64,000 nucleotides of DNA from Draconibacterium orientale (GCF_000626635.1 NZ_CP007451.1:4012501-4076500); one strand, 5' to 3'. Positions 17,576 through 28,232 are shown, counted from the stretch's first letter. The notes: generated from the letters alone by a model not told the origin. Made by a program: numbers and translations.

Positions 17576-18058
17576 ATGAAAAAAATCAAAAATCCCTGGA
17601 AAGATCCACAGAACATTGGCGAATACAATTGTTTTGCCTGTTCGCCATACAACAGTGCGGGCCTGCAGCTCGAGTTTTGGGAAGATGGCGAAGAAATTAT
17701 CACCAAATGGAAACCCGAACGTAGTTACGAAGGTTGGATTGGCGTTTTACACGGTGGAATTCAGGCTACCTTGCTCGACGAAATCGGTGGTTGGGTAGTT
17801 ATGCTGAAACTAAAAACCGCGGGTGTGACCACTGATATGCAGGTGAGCTATTTAAAGGCAGTGAAAGTTTCAAAAGGCGAAGTTACCATAAAAGGAAAAC
17901 TGGTTTCGCACGAAGGGCGGACGGCAAAAATAAGCGCATCGCTTTACGACGGAGCCGGCGAGGAGTGCGCAAAAGCAGAGCTTTCGTACTTTGTTTTTCC
18001 CGAGAAAATAGCCAAAGCACGATACCAATACCCCGGTATTGAGGCATTTTACGATTAA
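17576..18058 (+). CDS. PaaI-type hotdog-fold thioesterase
   Basis: 160-residue single-domain protein. HGGIQATLLDEIGGW is the helix of the hotdog fold with the catalytic-site Asp/Glu of the PaaI/YbgC class, and the later LKAVKVSKGEVTIKGKLV strands fit. It probably hydrolyses acyl-CoA thioesters; the substrate is unknown. Confidence 0.88.
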   Translation: MKKIKNPWKDPQNIGEYNCFACSPYNSAGLQLEFWEDGEEIITKWKPERSYEGWIGVLHGGIQATLLDEIGGWVVMLKLKTAGVTTDMQVSYLKAVKVSKGEVTIKGKLVSHEGRTAKISASLYDGAGEECAKAELSYFVFPEKIAKARYQYPGIEAFYD

Positions 18059-18108
18059 TTTTCTGCAGCCTCTGCCGTGCAGAAAAAATGAATTAATATG
18101 GAAGGAGA

Positions 18109-18291
18109 CTATTCTTCTTCTTCGTCGAATTCGGAAGTATAGTCCGGCATATCGTCTTCTTCATCGAATTCGTCGTAAATAGAATATTTATGTTTTGAAC
18201 TTTTTTCACGGGAACCTCCGTGTTTCTTTTGTTTTCGGTCGAATTTGTCCAGTTCCGGGTGTCGGGTTTTGTTTACTTTCTTTTTCATCAC
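18109..18291 (-). CDS. Small charged protein of unknown function
   Basis: 60 residues: the first half is strongly basic (lysine/arginine-rich, ending KSSKHKY), the second half strongly acidic (FDEEDDMPDY and a terminal EEEE). The gene starts ATGATG behind a weak purine stretch. The charge design and the AT-rich promoter-like region beyond its start suggest a real small gene, but no family is recognised. Confidence 0.55.
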   Translation of the reverse strand: MMKKKVNKTRHPELDKFDRKQKKHGGSREKSSKHKYSIYDEFDEEDDMPDYTSEFDEEEE

Positions 18292-18431
18292 GTCAGCAAA
18301 CCAATGTCATTAATTGTAATACTCTTAAAATAATTAAATTTACGAGGGCAAAATAGAAAAAAAATAAATAAAACAAATCATTCGTTTATTATTTTTACCA
18401 AATTGTATTTTTATACGAAAGTGTTTGTACT

Positions 18432-20348
18432 ATGTTATCAATGAGTAAATTAAAAAAACTTCTAGTGTTAATAGTTTGTGGAGTGTGCTGGGTAAGCACA
18501 TTTGCACAAGATAATAAGCGTTCAGAAAAGTTGTTTGAAGAGGCCAGAAGGTACTATGTTGAAGATAGTTATCCTGCTGCAATTGAAACAGCGGATAAGA
18601 TTTTACAGAAAGATCCCGGGTACGCTCCGGCACATTTGCTTTTGGCTGAGATTTACAAAGATATTGATTCAACCCGATTGGAAATTAAACACTTAACACA
18701 AGCTGTTGAGCTGGATGATAATCCGCTTATCGATTTCCGACTCGGAGAAGCGTTTTATAAACTGGGCATGTATTCTGAGGCACTCAGTTTCTACGAAAAA
18801 TACACGGAAAACAAAGATATCCCGGAAAAGCGGCAGTTTCTTCTGGCCTGCAAAATTGCCAGTTGTCGGTTTGCCATCAACAGTATTGCGAATCCGGTAG
18901 CTTTTGAGCCCACTAATTTGGGTGATGAAATAAATACACCTAATGATGAGTATTGGCCAACTCCTTCGTTAGATGGGAAACACTTGGTTTTTACGCGTTT
19001 AATGAAAGACGGTGGCCGGCCACAGGAAGACTTTTTTATGGCCGGGATCGACTCGTTTAACTGGGACAATGCTATTCCGATAAGCGAAGTCAATACCAGC
19101 GATAATGAAGGCGCACAAACCTTATCGGCCGATGCAAAAATACTCTTTTTTACAGCCTGTAACCGCGAAGATGGTTTGGGAAGTTGCGATATCTATTTCT
19201 CGCGATTGGTTGAAGGAAAATGGACAGAACCGCGAAATGCAGGTGCTCCGTTAAATTCTTCGTCGTGGGAGGGACAGCCATCGCTGTCGTCGGATAACCG
19301 ATACTTGTATTTTTCGAGCAACCGGCCCGGCGGAAAAGGACAAAAAGATATCTGGCGAATAGCCTTCAATGGTTTTGCTGAAAGCGGGGAACCACAATGG
19401 GGAAAGCCCGAAAATATGGATGCCTTAAATACTTCGGGCGACGAAATTTCACCGTTTATTCATGCCAATAACCATAATTTCTATTTCGCTTCCGATACGC
19501 ATGTGGGTATGGGCGGACTTGATCTGTTTACCGCCGAAATAAACGAAAACGGCAAGGTGGAAAACCTGAAAAATATGGGTTACCCCATTAATACCTACCA
19601 GGATGATATGGGGCTTACAATTAGTTCGATTGGCGATGTTGCTTATTTTTCATCGGCAAGAGAATCGGAAAACGGGCTCGATATCTTCTCCTTTAACCTC
19701 GATCGTGGTCTGCAACCGCGACCTGTTACTTACATAAGAGCAAAAGTTACGAACAAAGTAACCACAGCGCCTATTATGGCCGATATTGAACTGGTTAACC
19801 TGAATTCATCGGTTGAAGAGCCTCGCATTGAAAAGGCCGACGAAAATGGCCAGATTATGCTGGCTTTGCCTGTTGGCCGCAATTATGCCTTTAATGTTTC
19901 GGAAGATGGATTTATGTTCTACTCACAATCCATGCGTCTGGCTGATGAAAACTCATTAACCGATCCGTTTATCCTGAACATCGATTTGGAGCCCATAGAA
20001 GTTGGTGCCGAAATGGACCTTCACAATATTTATTACGAAACCGATTCGTTTGCCATTCTTTCCGAATCAGAACCGGAGCTTCAGAAACTGGTTAGCTTTT
20101 TGAAAAACAACAGCGGTTTAAAAGTGGAAATTCAGGGACATACCGATAGCTCGGGTAATCCGGAAAGTAACCTTGAACTTTCAAAACTAAGGGCAAAATC
20201 GGTGGTTGATTACCTTGTTGAAAATGGTATTCCCGGTAGTCGTTTACAATCGCAAGGTTATGGCGATACCAAAGCTGTGGCCACTAACGAAACAGTTGAA
20301 GGCCGCCGCTTAAACCGTAGAACAACGATTAAAGTCATCGCAAAATAA
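18432..20348 (+). CDS. Outer-membrane OmpA-family protein with TPR and WD40-like repeats
   Basis: 638-residue exported protein: signal peptide (LLVLIVCGVCWVSTFAQ), TPR region at about 30-140, PD40/WD40-like blades at about 165-420 (DGKHLVFTRL, DNRYLYFSSNRPGG), a carboxypeptidase-regulatory-like domain at about 440-510, and a C-terminal OmpA peptidoglycan-binding domain (IQGHTDSSGNPESNLELSKLRA). This layout is common in Bacteroidota envelope proteins, including those near gliding/type IX secretion genes, none of which are adjacent here. The second Met (18441) may be the true start. Confidence 0.92.
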   Translation: MLSMSKLKKLLVLIVCGVCWVSTFAQDNKRSEKLFEEARRYYVEDSYPAAIETADKILQKDPGYAPAHLLLAEIYKDIDSTRLEIKHLTQAVELDDNPLIDFRLGEAFYKLGMYSEALSFYEKYTENKDIPEKRQFLLACKIASCRFAINSIANPVAFEPTNLGDEINTPNDEYWPTPSLDGKHLVFTRLMKDGGRPQEDFFMAGIDSFNWDNAIPISEVNTSDNEGAQTLSADAKILFFTACNREDGLGSCDIYFSRLVEGKWTEPRNAGAPLNSSSWEGQPSLSSDNRYLYFSSNRPGGKGQKDIWRIAFNGFAESGEPQWGKPENMDALNTSGDEISPFIHANNHNFYFASDTHVGMGGLDLFTAEINENGKVENLKNMGYPINTYQDDMGLTISSIGDVAYFSSARESENGLDIFSFNLDRGLQPRPVTYIRAKVTNKVTTAPIMADIELVNLNSSVEEPRIEKADENGQIMLALPVGRNYAFNVSEDGFMFYSQSMRLADENSLTDPFILNIDLEPIEVGAEMDLHNIYYETDSFAILSESEPELQKLVSFLKNNSGLKVEIQGHTDSSGNPESNLELSKLRAKSVVDYLVENGIPGSRLQSQGYGDTKAVATNETVEGRRLNRRTTIKVIAK

Positions 20349-20369
20349 TGATCTCGGCTTCTGGCTTAA

Positions 20370-22490
20370 TTATGGAGTATTATTTCCGGTAAGGCCAATT
20401 AGTATGCTTATATAGAAATTTCGGGGATTTCCCGGATAGTAGTAGCGTGGAGGATTGCCGCCAAACGATGGGGCATTAACAGCAAGCATTGAGGCATAAT
20501 GCATATCAAAAATATTTTGAATGCCTCCGCGTATATCAAATTTAAAGTTGTCTTTTTTCCCCTGATACCTGATTTCAGCGTTTGTCAATCCAAATGCATC
20601 AGAGAAAGTGGAATTGGCATCGTTAACAGGCATCTCTCCGTTATAACGGTACCAGCCGTTTATCGACAAATTTTTGACGGGGATTAACGTGGCACCGATA
20701 CTAAAGGTCTCTTTTGCCGTTCCGGGTAAAAGATTGCCGGAATAATCGTTTCCAAGATTCACAAAATCGTTAAAATGATAGTTGGCCAATGTGGCGCTTC
20801 CGTATAAGGTAAGCAGGGGATTTCTGCGATGCGTGATTGTTACCCAGGTGAATTCGGTTTCAAAACCCGGGTGCACCGATTGTCCGGCATTAACACCAAT
20901 ATAAGCATCTTCGCCGGTGCGGTGTGCAACAAGCAGGTTGTCGATATAAATGCGGTAGTAGCTTGCCGAAAGTTTAAAACGGTTGGTAATCTGGGTTCTG
21001 AATCCTGTTTCAAAACTCCATCCCGATTCCGGTTTTATTTCTGGGTTTATGCTGCCTTCGGGCATCAGCGTTTCTTCGAAGCTTGGTGTGGAAAATCCAT
21101 GGCTGATATTTGCAAAAACAGAATTTTCGTGATTTAAAAGAACGTTAACACCTAAACGTGGCGACAAAACTGGTTTGTAATTTCGGTTGCCCGATTGGTC
21201 GCCGTTTTCGGTATAATGATCGGTGTATTTAAAACGGGTGAGGTTGCCGTTCAGCCCGGCAGAAATAAATACGCGCTCTTTAATGTTCGATTCCAGCTGA
21301 ACAAAGATATTTTCGTATTGCCTTTTTTCATTGTTATCGGAAAGTAACTGGTCGTTGTCATTGTTAAAAGTTTGCCAGTCGTACGTTTCGCGAAACATCT
21401 CCAAACCGGTTGTCATTACCAGGCGAAACTCTTCAGTGGCAACAACTTTTTGAATGTAAGCGCGCCAGCCGATATAATCTGACGATTCTTTCAGTCGATT
21501 AAACGGACGCAGTTCATCTAGATCGCGGATACTTCCGAAAACACCAATCGATATTTTCCCATCGTTAAGCGTAAAACGGTTAAACGAAGCACCAAACTGC
21601 GAGTTGGTATATTCTTCGAAGCCTTTCACCGAAGCCCAGTTTTGTGCCGCACTTTCCGGATCGTTTTTATAGGTTTCCAAATCGAGCGAACTCGGAATAT
21701 ATCCTTTCATTTTAGTGGCTTTTAGCAAAAACTGAAGGTTCGATTTTTCCGAGAAGTTGTAAATCGAATTAATGAGGAGGTTGCCCCGGTTCGTCGAATT
21801 ATTTTCGCGGTAGCCATCGCTCGATAGCAGTGAGCCAAGTGTGTAAATCTGAAGCTTATTTGTACTAACTCCAGCGGTTAGTGTGTTTTTATACGTTCCG
21901 AACGACGCCACTGTAGTCCTGTTCTGAACAAAATCTTTCACCACTGTTTTCGGGTGAAAAAGTAATACTCCGGCCAGGCCGGCACCGTACAAACTCGATG
22001 AGGGGCCTTTAATAATTTCAACGCGCTGGATAGCTGAATTTTCAAGGTCTTCCAAAACGGTTTCACCATCGCCGGTGGTTAATGGTATTTCGCCGAAATA
22101 GGCCTTAATTTTATTGGTGCCGTATGGCGTTCGCGAGCCAATTCCGCGAATGGTTAAGCGGTTGGTGTTAATGGTGCCGTGGTGCATTAAAATTCCCGGA
22201 ATGCGGTTTAATGCATCTATGGGAGTGAGCGCATCGCCCGACTCCAGTTGCGCGGGTTGCAGCAAATTAACCGGTGCCGGTGTATTAAAAATATTGTAAG
22301 GCGAACGAAATGCAGTAATGGTAATTTCTTCTATCTGGTCGCTTAAGAGCGTTGTATCTTGTCGGGTAAACGGTAATTGTGCAAACACCACCTTCGAAGG
22401 AATAAACCCAAAAATAATCAGTAAAGCCAGAAATGTACACCATCTCGTTTTCATGACACGCTTTTTTTGTTCTCTAATCAAAGTTAACAA
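20370..22490 (-). CDS. TonB-dependent outer-membrane receptor
   Basis: Transporter barrel of 706 residues, with a signal peptide if translation starts at the Met at about 22454 (MKTRWCTFLALLIIFG). The plug domain is visible at residues 55-170 (NRIPGILMHHGTINTNRLTIRGIGSRT, RVEIIKGPSSSLYGAG), and the C-terminus ends in barrel strands. There is no SusD partner and no N-terminal carboxypeptidase-like domain, so it is of the siderophore/vitamin/metal type rather than SusC. Ligand unknown. Confidence 0.92.
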   Translation of the reverse strand: MLTLIREQKKRVMKTRWCTFLALLIIFGFIPSKVVFAQLPFTRQDTTLLSDQIEEITITAFRSPYNIFNTPAPVNLLQPAQLESGDALTPIDALNRIPGILMHHGTINTNRLTIRGIGSRTPYGTNKIKAYFGEIPLTTGDGETVLEDLENSAIQRVEIIKGPSSSLYGAGLAGVLLFHPKTVVKDFVQNRTTVASFGTYKNTLTAGVSTNKLQIYTLGSLLSSDGYRENNSTNRGNLLINSIYNFSEKSNLQFLLKATKMKGYIPSSLDLETYKNDPESAAQNWASVKGFEEYTNSQFGASFNRFTLNDGKISIGVFGSIRDLDELRPFNRLKESSDYIGWRAYIQKVVATEEFRLVMTTGLEMFRETYDWQTFNNDNDQLLSDNNEKRQYENIFVQLESNIKERVFISAGLNGNLTRFKYTDHYTENGDQSGNRNYKPVLSPRLGVNVLLNHENSVFANISHGFSTPSFEETLMPEGSINPEIKPESGWSFETGFRTQITNRFKLSASYYRIYIDNLLVAHRTGEDAYIGVNAGQSVHPGFETEFTWVTITHRRNPLLTLYGSATLANYHFNDFVNLGNDYSGNLLPGTAKETFSIGATLIPVKNLSINGWYRYNGEMPVNDANSTFSDAFGLTNAEIRYQGKKDNFKFDIRGGIQNIFDMHYASMLAVNAPSFGGNPPRYYYPGNPRNFYISILIGLTGNNTP

Positions 22491-22569
22491 AAAGTAAGGA
22501 ATATTTTAAGCCATAAAATGTACGAAAACGAAATGACCAAAATTGTGTTTTTCCGGTTATCCGCTTCGT

Positions 22570-23679
22570 TTAAACGCTTATCTTTTTTAAGCCCAACAGA
22601 AAATCTTCGTTGATGCTCGCGCCAAGTCCGGGCGTGTCGGTAATGGTAATTTTGCCTTTTTCGCCATAAAGAATTCCGCCTTCAACCGGGTCTTCTTCCA
22701 TCATTAACGGTGTATCAAAATCGAAATAAACAATGTTTTTCGAAGAAAGCGCAAAATGGGCTGCTGCCGTAAATCCCAAACGTGTTTCAAGAAAACCACC
22801 AACCTGAATGTGCATTTTTGCAGCCTTGGCAATTTCCACAATTTTCAGTGCTTTAAAAATACCACCCGATTTGCTTAGTTTAATATTGATCAGGTCGCAG
22901 GCATACAAATCAATCAGTCGTTTTGCATCGATATGATCGCAGCAGGTTTCGTCGGCCATTATAGGAATTGGGCTAAACCGCCTTATTTCGGGCAGTGCCA
23001 TGTAATCCCAGCGCGGAATGGGCTCCTCGCAATGTTGTATTTTATAAGGAGTCAACGCTTTTAAAATATCGAGTGCTTCTTCGGTTTTCCATCCCTGGTT
23101 GGCATCCAACCGAATCGGGATTTTCGGGCCAATTGCTTCACGTATTTTTTTTATGCTTTCCACATCTTGTTCTTTCGAGTGGCCAAGCTTTACTTTTACA
23201 ATCTCAAAACCGTTGTCAACAATACGTTTAGCGTCGGCAGCCATCTTCTCCGGGTTGGAGAGACTTACCGTATAATCAATTTGCATCTCCTTGTTGTTTT
23301 GCCCTCCAAGAAATTGATAAAGTGGTACTCCGGCCTTTTGTGCAGAGATGTCATACAAGGCCATGTCGAAAGCGCTTTTTATGCTCGAATTACCATAAAT
23401 AGTTTTGTCCATGGCATGTGTGCATTCCTCAATATTTTCCGGGTTTTTTCCTTTTAAAACCTGGGCCAGATACTGCCCTACAATAAAACAGGTTTCCATG
23501 CTTTCGCCATTGATTGTCATAAACGGACTGCATTCGCCAAAGCCAGTAATACCCTGGTTTGTGTGAATAATAACGATCACATTTTGGGCGTGATACATGG
23601 CGCCTAACGAAATAACAAAAGGTTCTTTTAATTTGATGGGAGATTGGTAGATATCAATCTGGTTGATTAGATGGTTCAT
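22570..23679 (-). CDS. Enolase-superfamily (mandelate racemase/muconate lactonizing) enzyme
   Basis: 369 residues with the complete MR/MLE active site: the KVKLG lysine motif, metal ligands in RLDANQGW, CEEP and MADET, and the second catalytic lysine in NIKLSKSGG. The sequence is closest in feel to dipeptide epimerases or related racemases. A second, distinct member of the superfamily occurs at 45805-46818 inside the peptidoglycan cluster; this one stands alone, so its substrate is open. Confidence 0.9.
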   Translation of the reverse strand: MNHLINQIDIYQSPIKLKEPFVISLGAMYHAQNVIVIIHTNQGITGFGECSPFMTINGESMETCFIVGQYLAQVLKGKNPENIEECTHAMDKTIYGNSSIKSAFDMALYDISAQKAGVPLYQFLGGQNNKEMQIDYTVSLSNPEKMAADAKRIVDNGFEIVKVKLGHSKEQDVESIKKIREAIGPKIPIRLDANQGWKTEEALDILKALTPYKIQHCEEPIPRWDYMALPEIRRFSPIPIMADETCCDHIDAKRLIDLYACDLINIKLSKSGGIFKALKIVEIAKAAKMHIQVGGFLETRLGFTAAAHFALSSKNIVYFDFDTPLMMEEDPVEGGILYGEKGKITITDTPGLGASINEDFLLGLKKISV

Positions 23680-23815
23680 TGTAAAAGTTTAGTTTTTTAC
23701 AAAATTGATAAATCTTTTTATTAATTTGTATGACAAATAATTTAATTTAATCGATTGACAAATGAATTAAGATTGAAGGAAGCTGATAAGCAAGTTAAAA
23801 AAGCGGCATGATAGC

Positions 23816-23847
23816 AAATAAAAAGCCCGTCAGAATAGCTGACGGGC
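23816..23847 (-). terminator. Rho-independent terminator of the ilv operon
   Basis: On the minus strand a perfect 9-bp stem GCCCGTCAG/CTGACGGGC with a 5-base loop is followed by a T-rich run, 25 bp after the ilvN stop. Confidence 0.92.
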
Positions 23848-23871
23848 AGGTAGTTTTGGACTATAGATTTT

Positions 23872-24414
23872 TTAATCTAAACTTGTTAAAAACGCATCAC
23901 GTTCTTTCAGGAATTCGGATAAACGTTCAATGGGGTCGCGTGTTATCGCTACTCTTCCTGAGCGGATAAACTGCATTACCTTAAATTGGTTCAACTCCTC
24001 GAACAGCGCTTGTGTATCTTCCTTATGTCCGGTCTTTTCAATTACCACATAATCTTTGGTAATTTCAAGAATACGGGCACCTGCTTTACGCACTATCTTT
24101 TCAATGGTGTCGCTTTCGTAAATCGGCTCAATCGGAACCTTGTACAAGGCTATTTCCTGGAAAATCATTTCCTCATTGGTGTGATAAAAAGCTTTTAATA
24201 CATCGATTTGCTTTTCAATCTGGCTAACCAGTTTCACAGCCATCGCATCGGTACAGTGTATTACAATTGTGAATTTGTAAATGCCCTGCAATGCCGATTC
24301 TGATACGGTAAGACTGTCGATATTTGTTTTTCTTCGGGTGAAAACGTTTGTGATCCTGGTTAAAAGACCAATGTGGTTTTCGGAATAAACTGTAAGGATA
24401 TATTCTTTTCTCAT
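23872..24414 (-). CDS. ilvN: Acetolactate synthase small (regulatory) subunit
   Basis: 180-residue regulatory subunit that binds the catalytic subunit and mediates valine feedback. An N-terminal ACT domain is shown by TVYSENHIGLLTRITNVF and TNIDSLTVSES; the C-terminal half is the ALS small-subunit domain. It is the last gene of ilvD-ilvB-ilvN, 34 bp after ilvB, and is followed by a strong terminator. Confidence 0.95.
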   Translation of the reverse strand: MRKEYILTVYSENHIGLLTRITNVFTRRKTNIDSLTVSESALQGIYKFTIVIHCTDAMAVKLVSQIEKQIDVLKAFYHTNEEMIFQEIALYKVPIEPIYESDTIEKIVRKAGARILEITKDYVVIEKTGHKEDTQALFEELNQFKVMQFIRSGRVAITRDPIERLSEFLKERDAFLTSLD

Positions 24415-24448
24415 TTTTTTAACTTTTTTCGTTATTCAATTTACGAGA

Positions 24449-26146
24449 TTAAGGCTCTAAAATTACATCCGAAACTGATGCTCCCGTAGGAACCATCGGG
24501 AAGACATTGTCTTCTTTCTCAATTTTAACCTCCAGTAAATACGGACCGTCATGGTCGAGCATTTTTTTGATACTTGCATCCAGATCCTCGCGTTTGTCAA
24601 CGGTGTGGCCCGGAATCCCAAATCCTTTACCGATTGTTATAAAATCAGGATTATGCAGCTCGGTAAACGAATAGCGCTTCTCGAAAAATAACTGTTGCCA
24701 CTGACGTACCATTCCAAGGAAGTTGTTATTCAGTAACATGATTTTAACCGGCAATTTATTCTGTGCAATCGTTCCCAGTTCCTGAATGGTCATTTGGAAA
24801 CCACCATCGCCAACCACTCCAACCACAGTACGGTCGGGCGCTCCAAGTTGCGCTCCCATGGCAGCCGGCAAACAAAATCCCATTGTTCCCAAACCTCCTG
24901 AAGTTACATTACTTCGCGATTTTTTGAATCCGAAATAACGCTGGGCGATCATCTGGTGCTGACCAACATCGGTAACAAGAATAGCCTCATTATTTGTTTT
25001 TTCTGATACTATTCTAACAGCTTCACCCATGGTTAATCCAGGTTTTGTCGGGTACAGGTCTTTCTGAATCACCTTTTCGTTTTCAATGGCATCGCATTTT
25101 TTAAATTCGTTGTGCCAGTTCTCGTGGTTGTTCGGGTTTACATTGTCGATAAGCATTTTTAAGGCTTTTTTTGCATCGCCCAATACGGCCACATCTGTTT
25201 TTACGATCTTGTCAATTTCAGCCGGATCGATTTCAATATGAATAATCTTAGCCTTTTTGGCGTATTCGCTAACCTTACCGGTAACACGGTCGTCAAAGCG
25301 CATTCCCACAGCAATTATCAGGTCGGCTTCGTTGGTTAATTTATTCGGCCCGTAGTTTCCGTGCATTCCCAACATTCCAACATTCAGCGGATGATCTGTT
25401 GGCAGTGCAGAAAGTCCCAGCAAAGTCCAGGCTGCGGGAATTCCGGTTTTTTCGATAAAAGCTTTTACTTCTTCTTCAGCGTGGCTGATAATAATTCCCT
25501 GGCCAACAAACAGCAACGGTTTTTTAGCTTCGTTTATCAACTCGGCAGCGGCTTTAATCTGGTGCGGATCAATACTGGTCTCGGGCACGTAGCTACGAAT
25601 TTTTGTACATTTTTCGTATTTGTAGTCGAGTTCTCCAAACTGAGCATCTTTTGTTACATCAATTAAAACCGGGCCCGGCCGGCCTGTTGTGGCAATATAG
25701 AAAGCTTGTGCAATTACTCCCGGAATTTCTTCGGGTGTGGTTATCTGGTAATTCCATTTGGTAACAGGAATTGACATTCCCACGATATCCGATTCCTGGA
25801 AAGCATCGGTTCCGAGCAGCGGCTCAGCAACTTGTCCGGTAATACATACCAGAGGAGTTGAATCGATCATTGCATCAGCGATTCCTGTCATCAGGTTAGT
25901 GGCTCCCGGGCCAGAAGTGGCCAACACGATTCCTGGTTTGCCGCTTACACGGGCATAACCCTGGGCACCGTGAATGGCTCCCTGTTCGTGGCGGGTTAAG
26001 ATATGTTTTACCTCTTTGTCAAAATCATACAACGCATCGTAAACGGGCATAATTGCACCGCCGGGATAGCCGAAAATAGTATCCACCCCTTCTTCCATAA
26101 GCGACAGAATCAATGCTTGTGAGCCGGTAACTTTTTTTGCTGTCAT
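24449..26146 (-). CDS. ilvB: Acetolactate synthase large (catalytic) subunit
   Basis: Thiamine-diphosphate enzyme condensing pyruvate with pyruvate or 2-oxobutyrate, the first common step of branched-chain amino acid synthesis. 565 residues, normal length. Visible: the N-terminal GYPGGAIMPVYDAL with its catalytic Glu region (LTRHEQGAIHGAQGYAR), and the ThDP/Mg motif GDGGFQMTIQEL to NNNFLGMVRQWQ. Middle gene of the ilv operon, 73 bp after ilvD. Confidence 0.97.
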   Translation of the reverse strand: MTAKKVTGSQALILSLMEEGVDTIFGYPGGAIMPVYDALYDFDKEVKHILTRHEQGAIHGAQGYARVSGKPGIVLATSGPGATNLMTGIADAMIDSTPLVCITGQVAEPLLGTDAFQESDIVGMSIPVTKWNYQITTPEEIPGVIAQAFYIATTGRPGPVLIDVTKDAQFGELDYKYEKCTKIRSYVPETSIDPHQIKAAAELINEAKKPLLFVGQGIIISHAEEEVKAFIEKTGIPAAWTLLGLSALPTDHPLNVGMLGMHGNYGPNKLTNEADLIIAVGMRFDDRVTGKVSEYAKKAKIIHIEIDPAEIDKIVKTDVAVLGDAKKALKMLIDNVNPNNHENWHNEFKKCDAIENEKVIQKDLYPTKPGLTMGEAVRIVSEKTNNEAILVTDVGQHQMIAQRYFGFKKSRSNVTSGGLGTMGFCLPAAMGAQLGAPDRTVVGVVGDGGFQMTIQELGTIAQNKLPVKIMLLNNNFLGMVRQWQQLFFEKRYSFTELHNPDFITIGKGFGIPGHTVDKREDLDASIKKMLDHDGPYLLEVKIEKEDNVFPMVPTGASVSDVILEP

Positions 26147-26219
26147 ATTGTTTGTTTTTTAGGCCGGTGCTGAATGCCGGCTATCAGTTTGTTCTATGTT
26201 TTATTCTTTTTTATTTTAA

Positions 26220-28049
26220 TTAGTCTATTAATCTTACGGCGCCCATATCGGCCGATGAAACGAGGCTTGCATAAGCTTTAAGTGCTTTTGATACGTTGCG
26301 GACCCGCGTTGCCGGCTTCCATGCTTTTACGCCTTTTGCCTCTTCTTCGTTGCGGCGTTTTTGTAATTCTTTGTCAGAAATTACCAGGTTGATCGAGCGC
26401 CCGGTAATGTCGATGGCAATTTTATCGTTGTTGCGAATGAGTGCAATTGCACCACCACCAGCTGCTTCCGGCGATACGTGGCCGATCGACAATCCTGATG
26501 TTCCACCCGAGAAACGTCCGTCGGTAATCAGTGCACAGTGTTTATCCAGTTGCATCGATTTCAGGTACGAAGTAGGGTAGAGCATTTCCTGCATTCCGGG
26601 TCCTCCTTTTGGCCCCTCGAAGCGAATAACGATAACATCACCTTTTTGAACTTCAGCACCAAGAATCCCGTTTACGGCGTCTTCCTGCGAATCGAAAACT
26701 TTTGCTGTTCCGGTGAATTTAAAGATTGATGCATCAACACCTGCAGTTTTTACAATGCAGCCTTTTTCAGCGATGTTGCCGAAAAGAACAGCTAGTCCGC
26801 CGTCTTTGTTGTAGGCATTTTCAAAATCGCGGATACATCCGTTGGCACGGTCATCGTCCAGTTCTTTGTAAACACTTTGCTGCGATCCCATAACCAGGTT
26901 GCGCCCTCCGCCCGGAGCCGATTTAAAACGGTTTATGGCATCTTCGGTAACGGTATCGCGTTTGATATCGTATTCGGCAATGGCTTCGCCCAAGGTCCTT
27001 CCGTCGATGCGCGGAACGTTGGTTTCCATTAATCCGCCGCGTTCCAATTCGCCTAAAATCGACAGGATTCCGCCGGCACGGTTTACATCCTGAATATGAT
27101 AATGACCGTTTGGCGCTACTTTACACAAGTTGGGTGTAATGCGCGAAAGCTCGTCGATGTCGTTCATGGTAAAGTTTACTTCGGCTTCGTGCGCAATGGC
27201 CAGCAGATGAAGAACCGTGTTGGTCGATCCACCCATGGCAATATCGAGTTTCATGGCATTTAAAAAGGCATCGCGTGATCCTATACTTCTTGGAAGTACG
27301 GAATCGTCGCCATCGAAATAATAAGCTTTTGTTGCCGCTATAATTTTTTGGGCCGCTTCTTCAAATAATTTCTTTCGGTTGGCGTGTGTGGCTACAATTG
27401 TTCCATTTCCGGGAAGTGCCAATCCAATGGCTTCGGCCAAACAGTTCATCGAGTTGGCGGTGAACATTCCCGAGCACGAACCACAGGTAGGACAAGCGTT
27501 TTCTTCCACTTTTTGTACATACGAATCATCGATTTTTGTGTCGGCAGCCATAACCATGGCATCAACAAGGTCGAGGAATTTATCGTCAACTTCGCCGGCT
27601 TCCATCGGCCCGCCCGAAACAAATATTGCCGGAATATTCAGGCGCATAGCGGCCATCATCATTCCCGGGGTAATTTTATCGCAGTTCGAAATACAAACCA
27701 TTGCATCCACTTTGTGGGCGTTACACATGTATTCAACACTGTCGGCAATCACATCGCGCGACGGAAGCGAATATAACATTCCGTCGTGGCCCATTGCAAT
27801 ACCATCGTCGATGGCGATGGTGTTAAATTCAGCAGCAAAATAGCCTTCTTTTTCAATTAAACTTTTTACATACTGGCCAATTTCGTGTAAATGAACATGC
27901 CCCGGAACAAACTGTGTAAACGAGTTAACTATTGCAATCAAAGGTTTTCCAAAGTGTTCTTCTTTCATTCCGTTAGCTCTCCAGAGGCTGCGTGCCCCGG
28001 CCATTCTACGACCCTGTGTGGTTGTGTTGCTTCGTAATGTGTTATGCAT
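26220..28049 (-). CDS. ilvD: Dihydroxy-acid dehydratase
   Basis: Iron-sulfur enzyme making 2-oxo acids in valine/isoleucine synthesis. 609 residues. Cluster-binding cysteines appear in [11 protein letters not shown] and [14 protein letters not shown], and the C-terminal [19 protein letters not shown] motif is intact. First structural gene of the operon; it lies 33 bp downstream of the leader terminator at 28083-28114 and is thus placed for attenuation control. Confidence 0.97.
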   Translation of the reverse strand: MHNTLRSNTTTQGRRMAGARSLWRANGMKEEHFGKPLIAIVNSFTQFVPGHVHLHEIGQYVKSLIEKEGYFAAEFNTIAIDDGIAMGHDGMLYSLPSRDVIADSVEYMCNAHKVDAMVCISNCDKITPGMMMAAMRLNIPAIFVSGGPMEAGEVDDKFLDLVDAMVMAADTKIDDSYVQKVEENACPTCGSCSGMFTANSMNCLAEAIGLALPGNGTIVATHANRKKLFEEAAQKIIAATKAYYFDGDDSVLPRSIGSRDAFLNAMKLDIAMGGSTNTVLHLLAIAHEAEVNFTMNDIDELSRITPNLCKVAPNGHYHIQDVNRAGGILSILGELERGGLMETNVPRIDGRTLGEAIAEYDIKRDTVTEDAINRFKSAPGGGRNLVMGSQQSVYKELDDDRANGCIRDFENAYNKDGGLAVLFGNIAEKGCIVKTAGVDASIFKFTGTAKVFDSQEDAVNGILGAEVQKGDVIVIRFEGPKGGPGMQEMLYPTSYLKSMQLDKHCALITDGRFSGGTSGLSIGHVSPEAAGGGAIALIRNNDKIAIDITGRSINLVISDKELQKRRNEEEAKGVKAWKPATRVRNVSKALKAYASLVSSADMGAVRLID

Positions 28050-28082
28050 ACTTTTTTGTCTTTTTCTGTCAGTTGTAACATT

Positions 28083-28114
28083 AAAAAAGCCTTTCTCTGT
28101 TTTGAGAAAGGCTT
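28083..28114 (-). terminator. Attenuator terminator in the ilv leader
   Basis: Minus-strand hairpin with perfect 11-bp arms AAGCCTTTCTC/GAGAAAGGCTT, a 6-base loop, and six T's directly after the stem: an intrinsic terminator placed between a leader peptide and ilvD. Its 5' arm CCTTTCTC is also complementary to GAGAAAGG within the last leader codons (28148-28155), giving an alternative antiterminator pairing. Confidence 0.9.
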
Positions 28115-28140
28115 ATAAATATCTTTAGTATCTATACAAA

Positions 28141-28212
28141 TTAATGACCTTTCTCAGTATTTCCAAGAATGACAACGAGTAGGACAATAATATTGATAGA
28201 TAAAACTTTCAT
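28141..28212 (-). CDS. ilv operon leader peptide
   Basis: 23-codon frame that starts ATG and ends TAA; 12 of its residues are isoleucine, valine or leucine, packed between residues 3 and 16 (for example INIIVLLVVIL). This composition, a promoter just upstream, and the mutually exclusive hairpins downstream are the classic arrangement for branched-chain amino acid attenuation. Stalling in the Ile/Val/Leu run would leave GAGAAAGG free to pair with the terminator arm; full translation would cover it. Confidence 0.85.
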   Translation of the reverse strand: MKVLSINIIVLLVVILGNTEKGH

Positions 28213-28232
28213 AATTTTTTATAACGATGAAG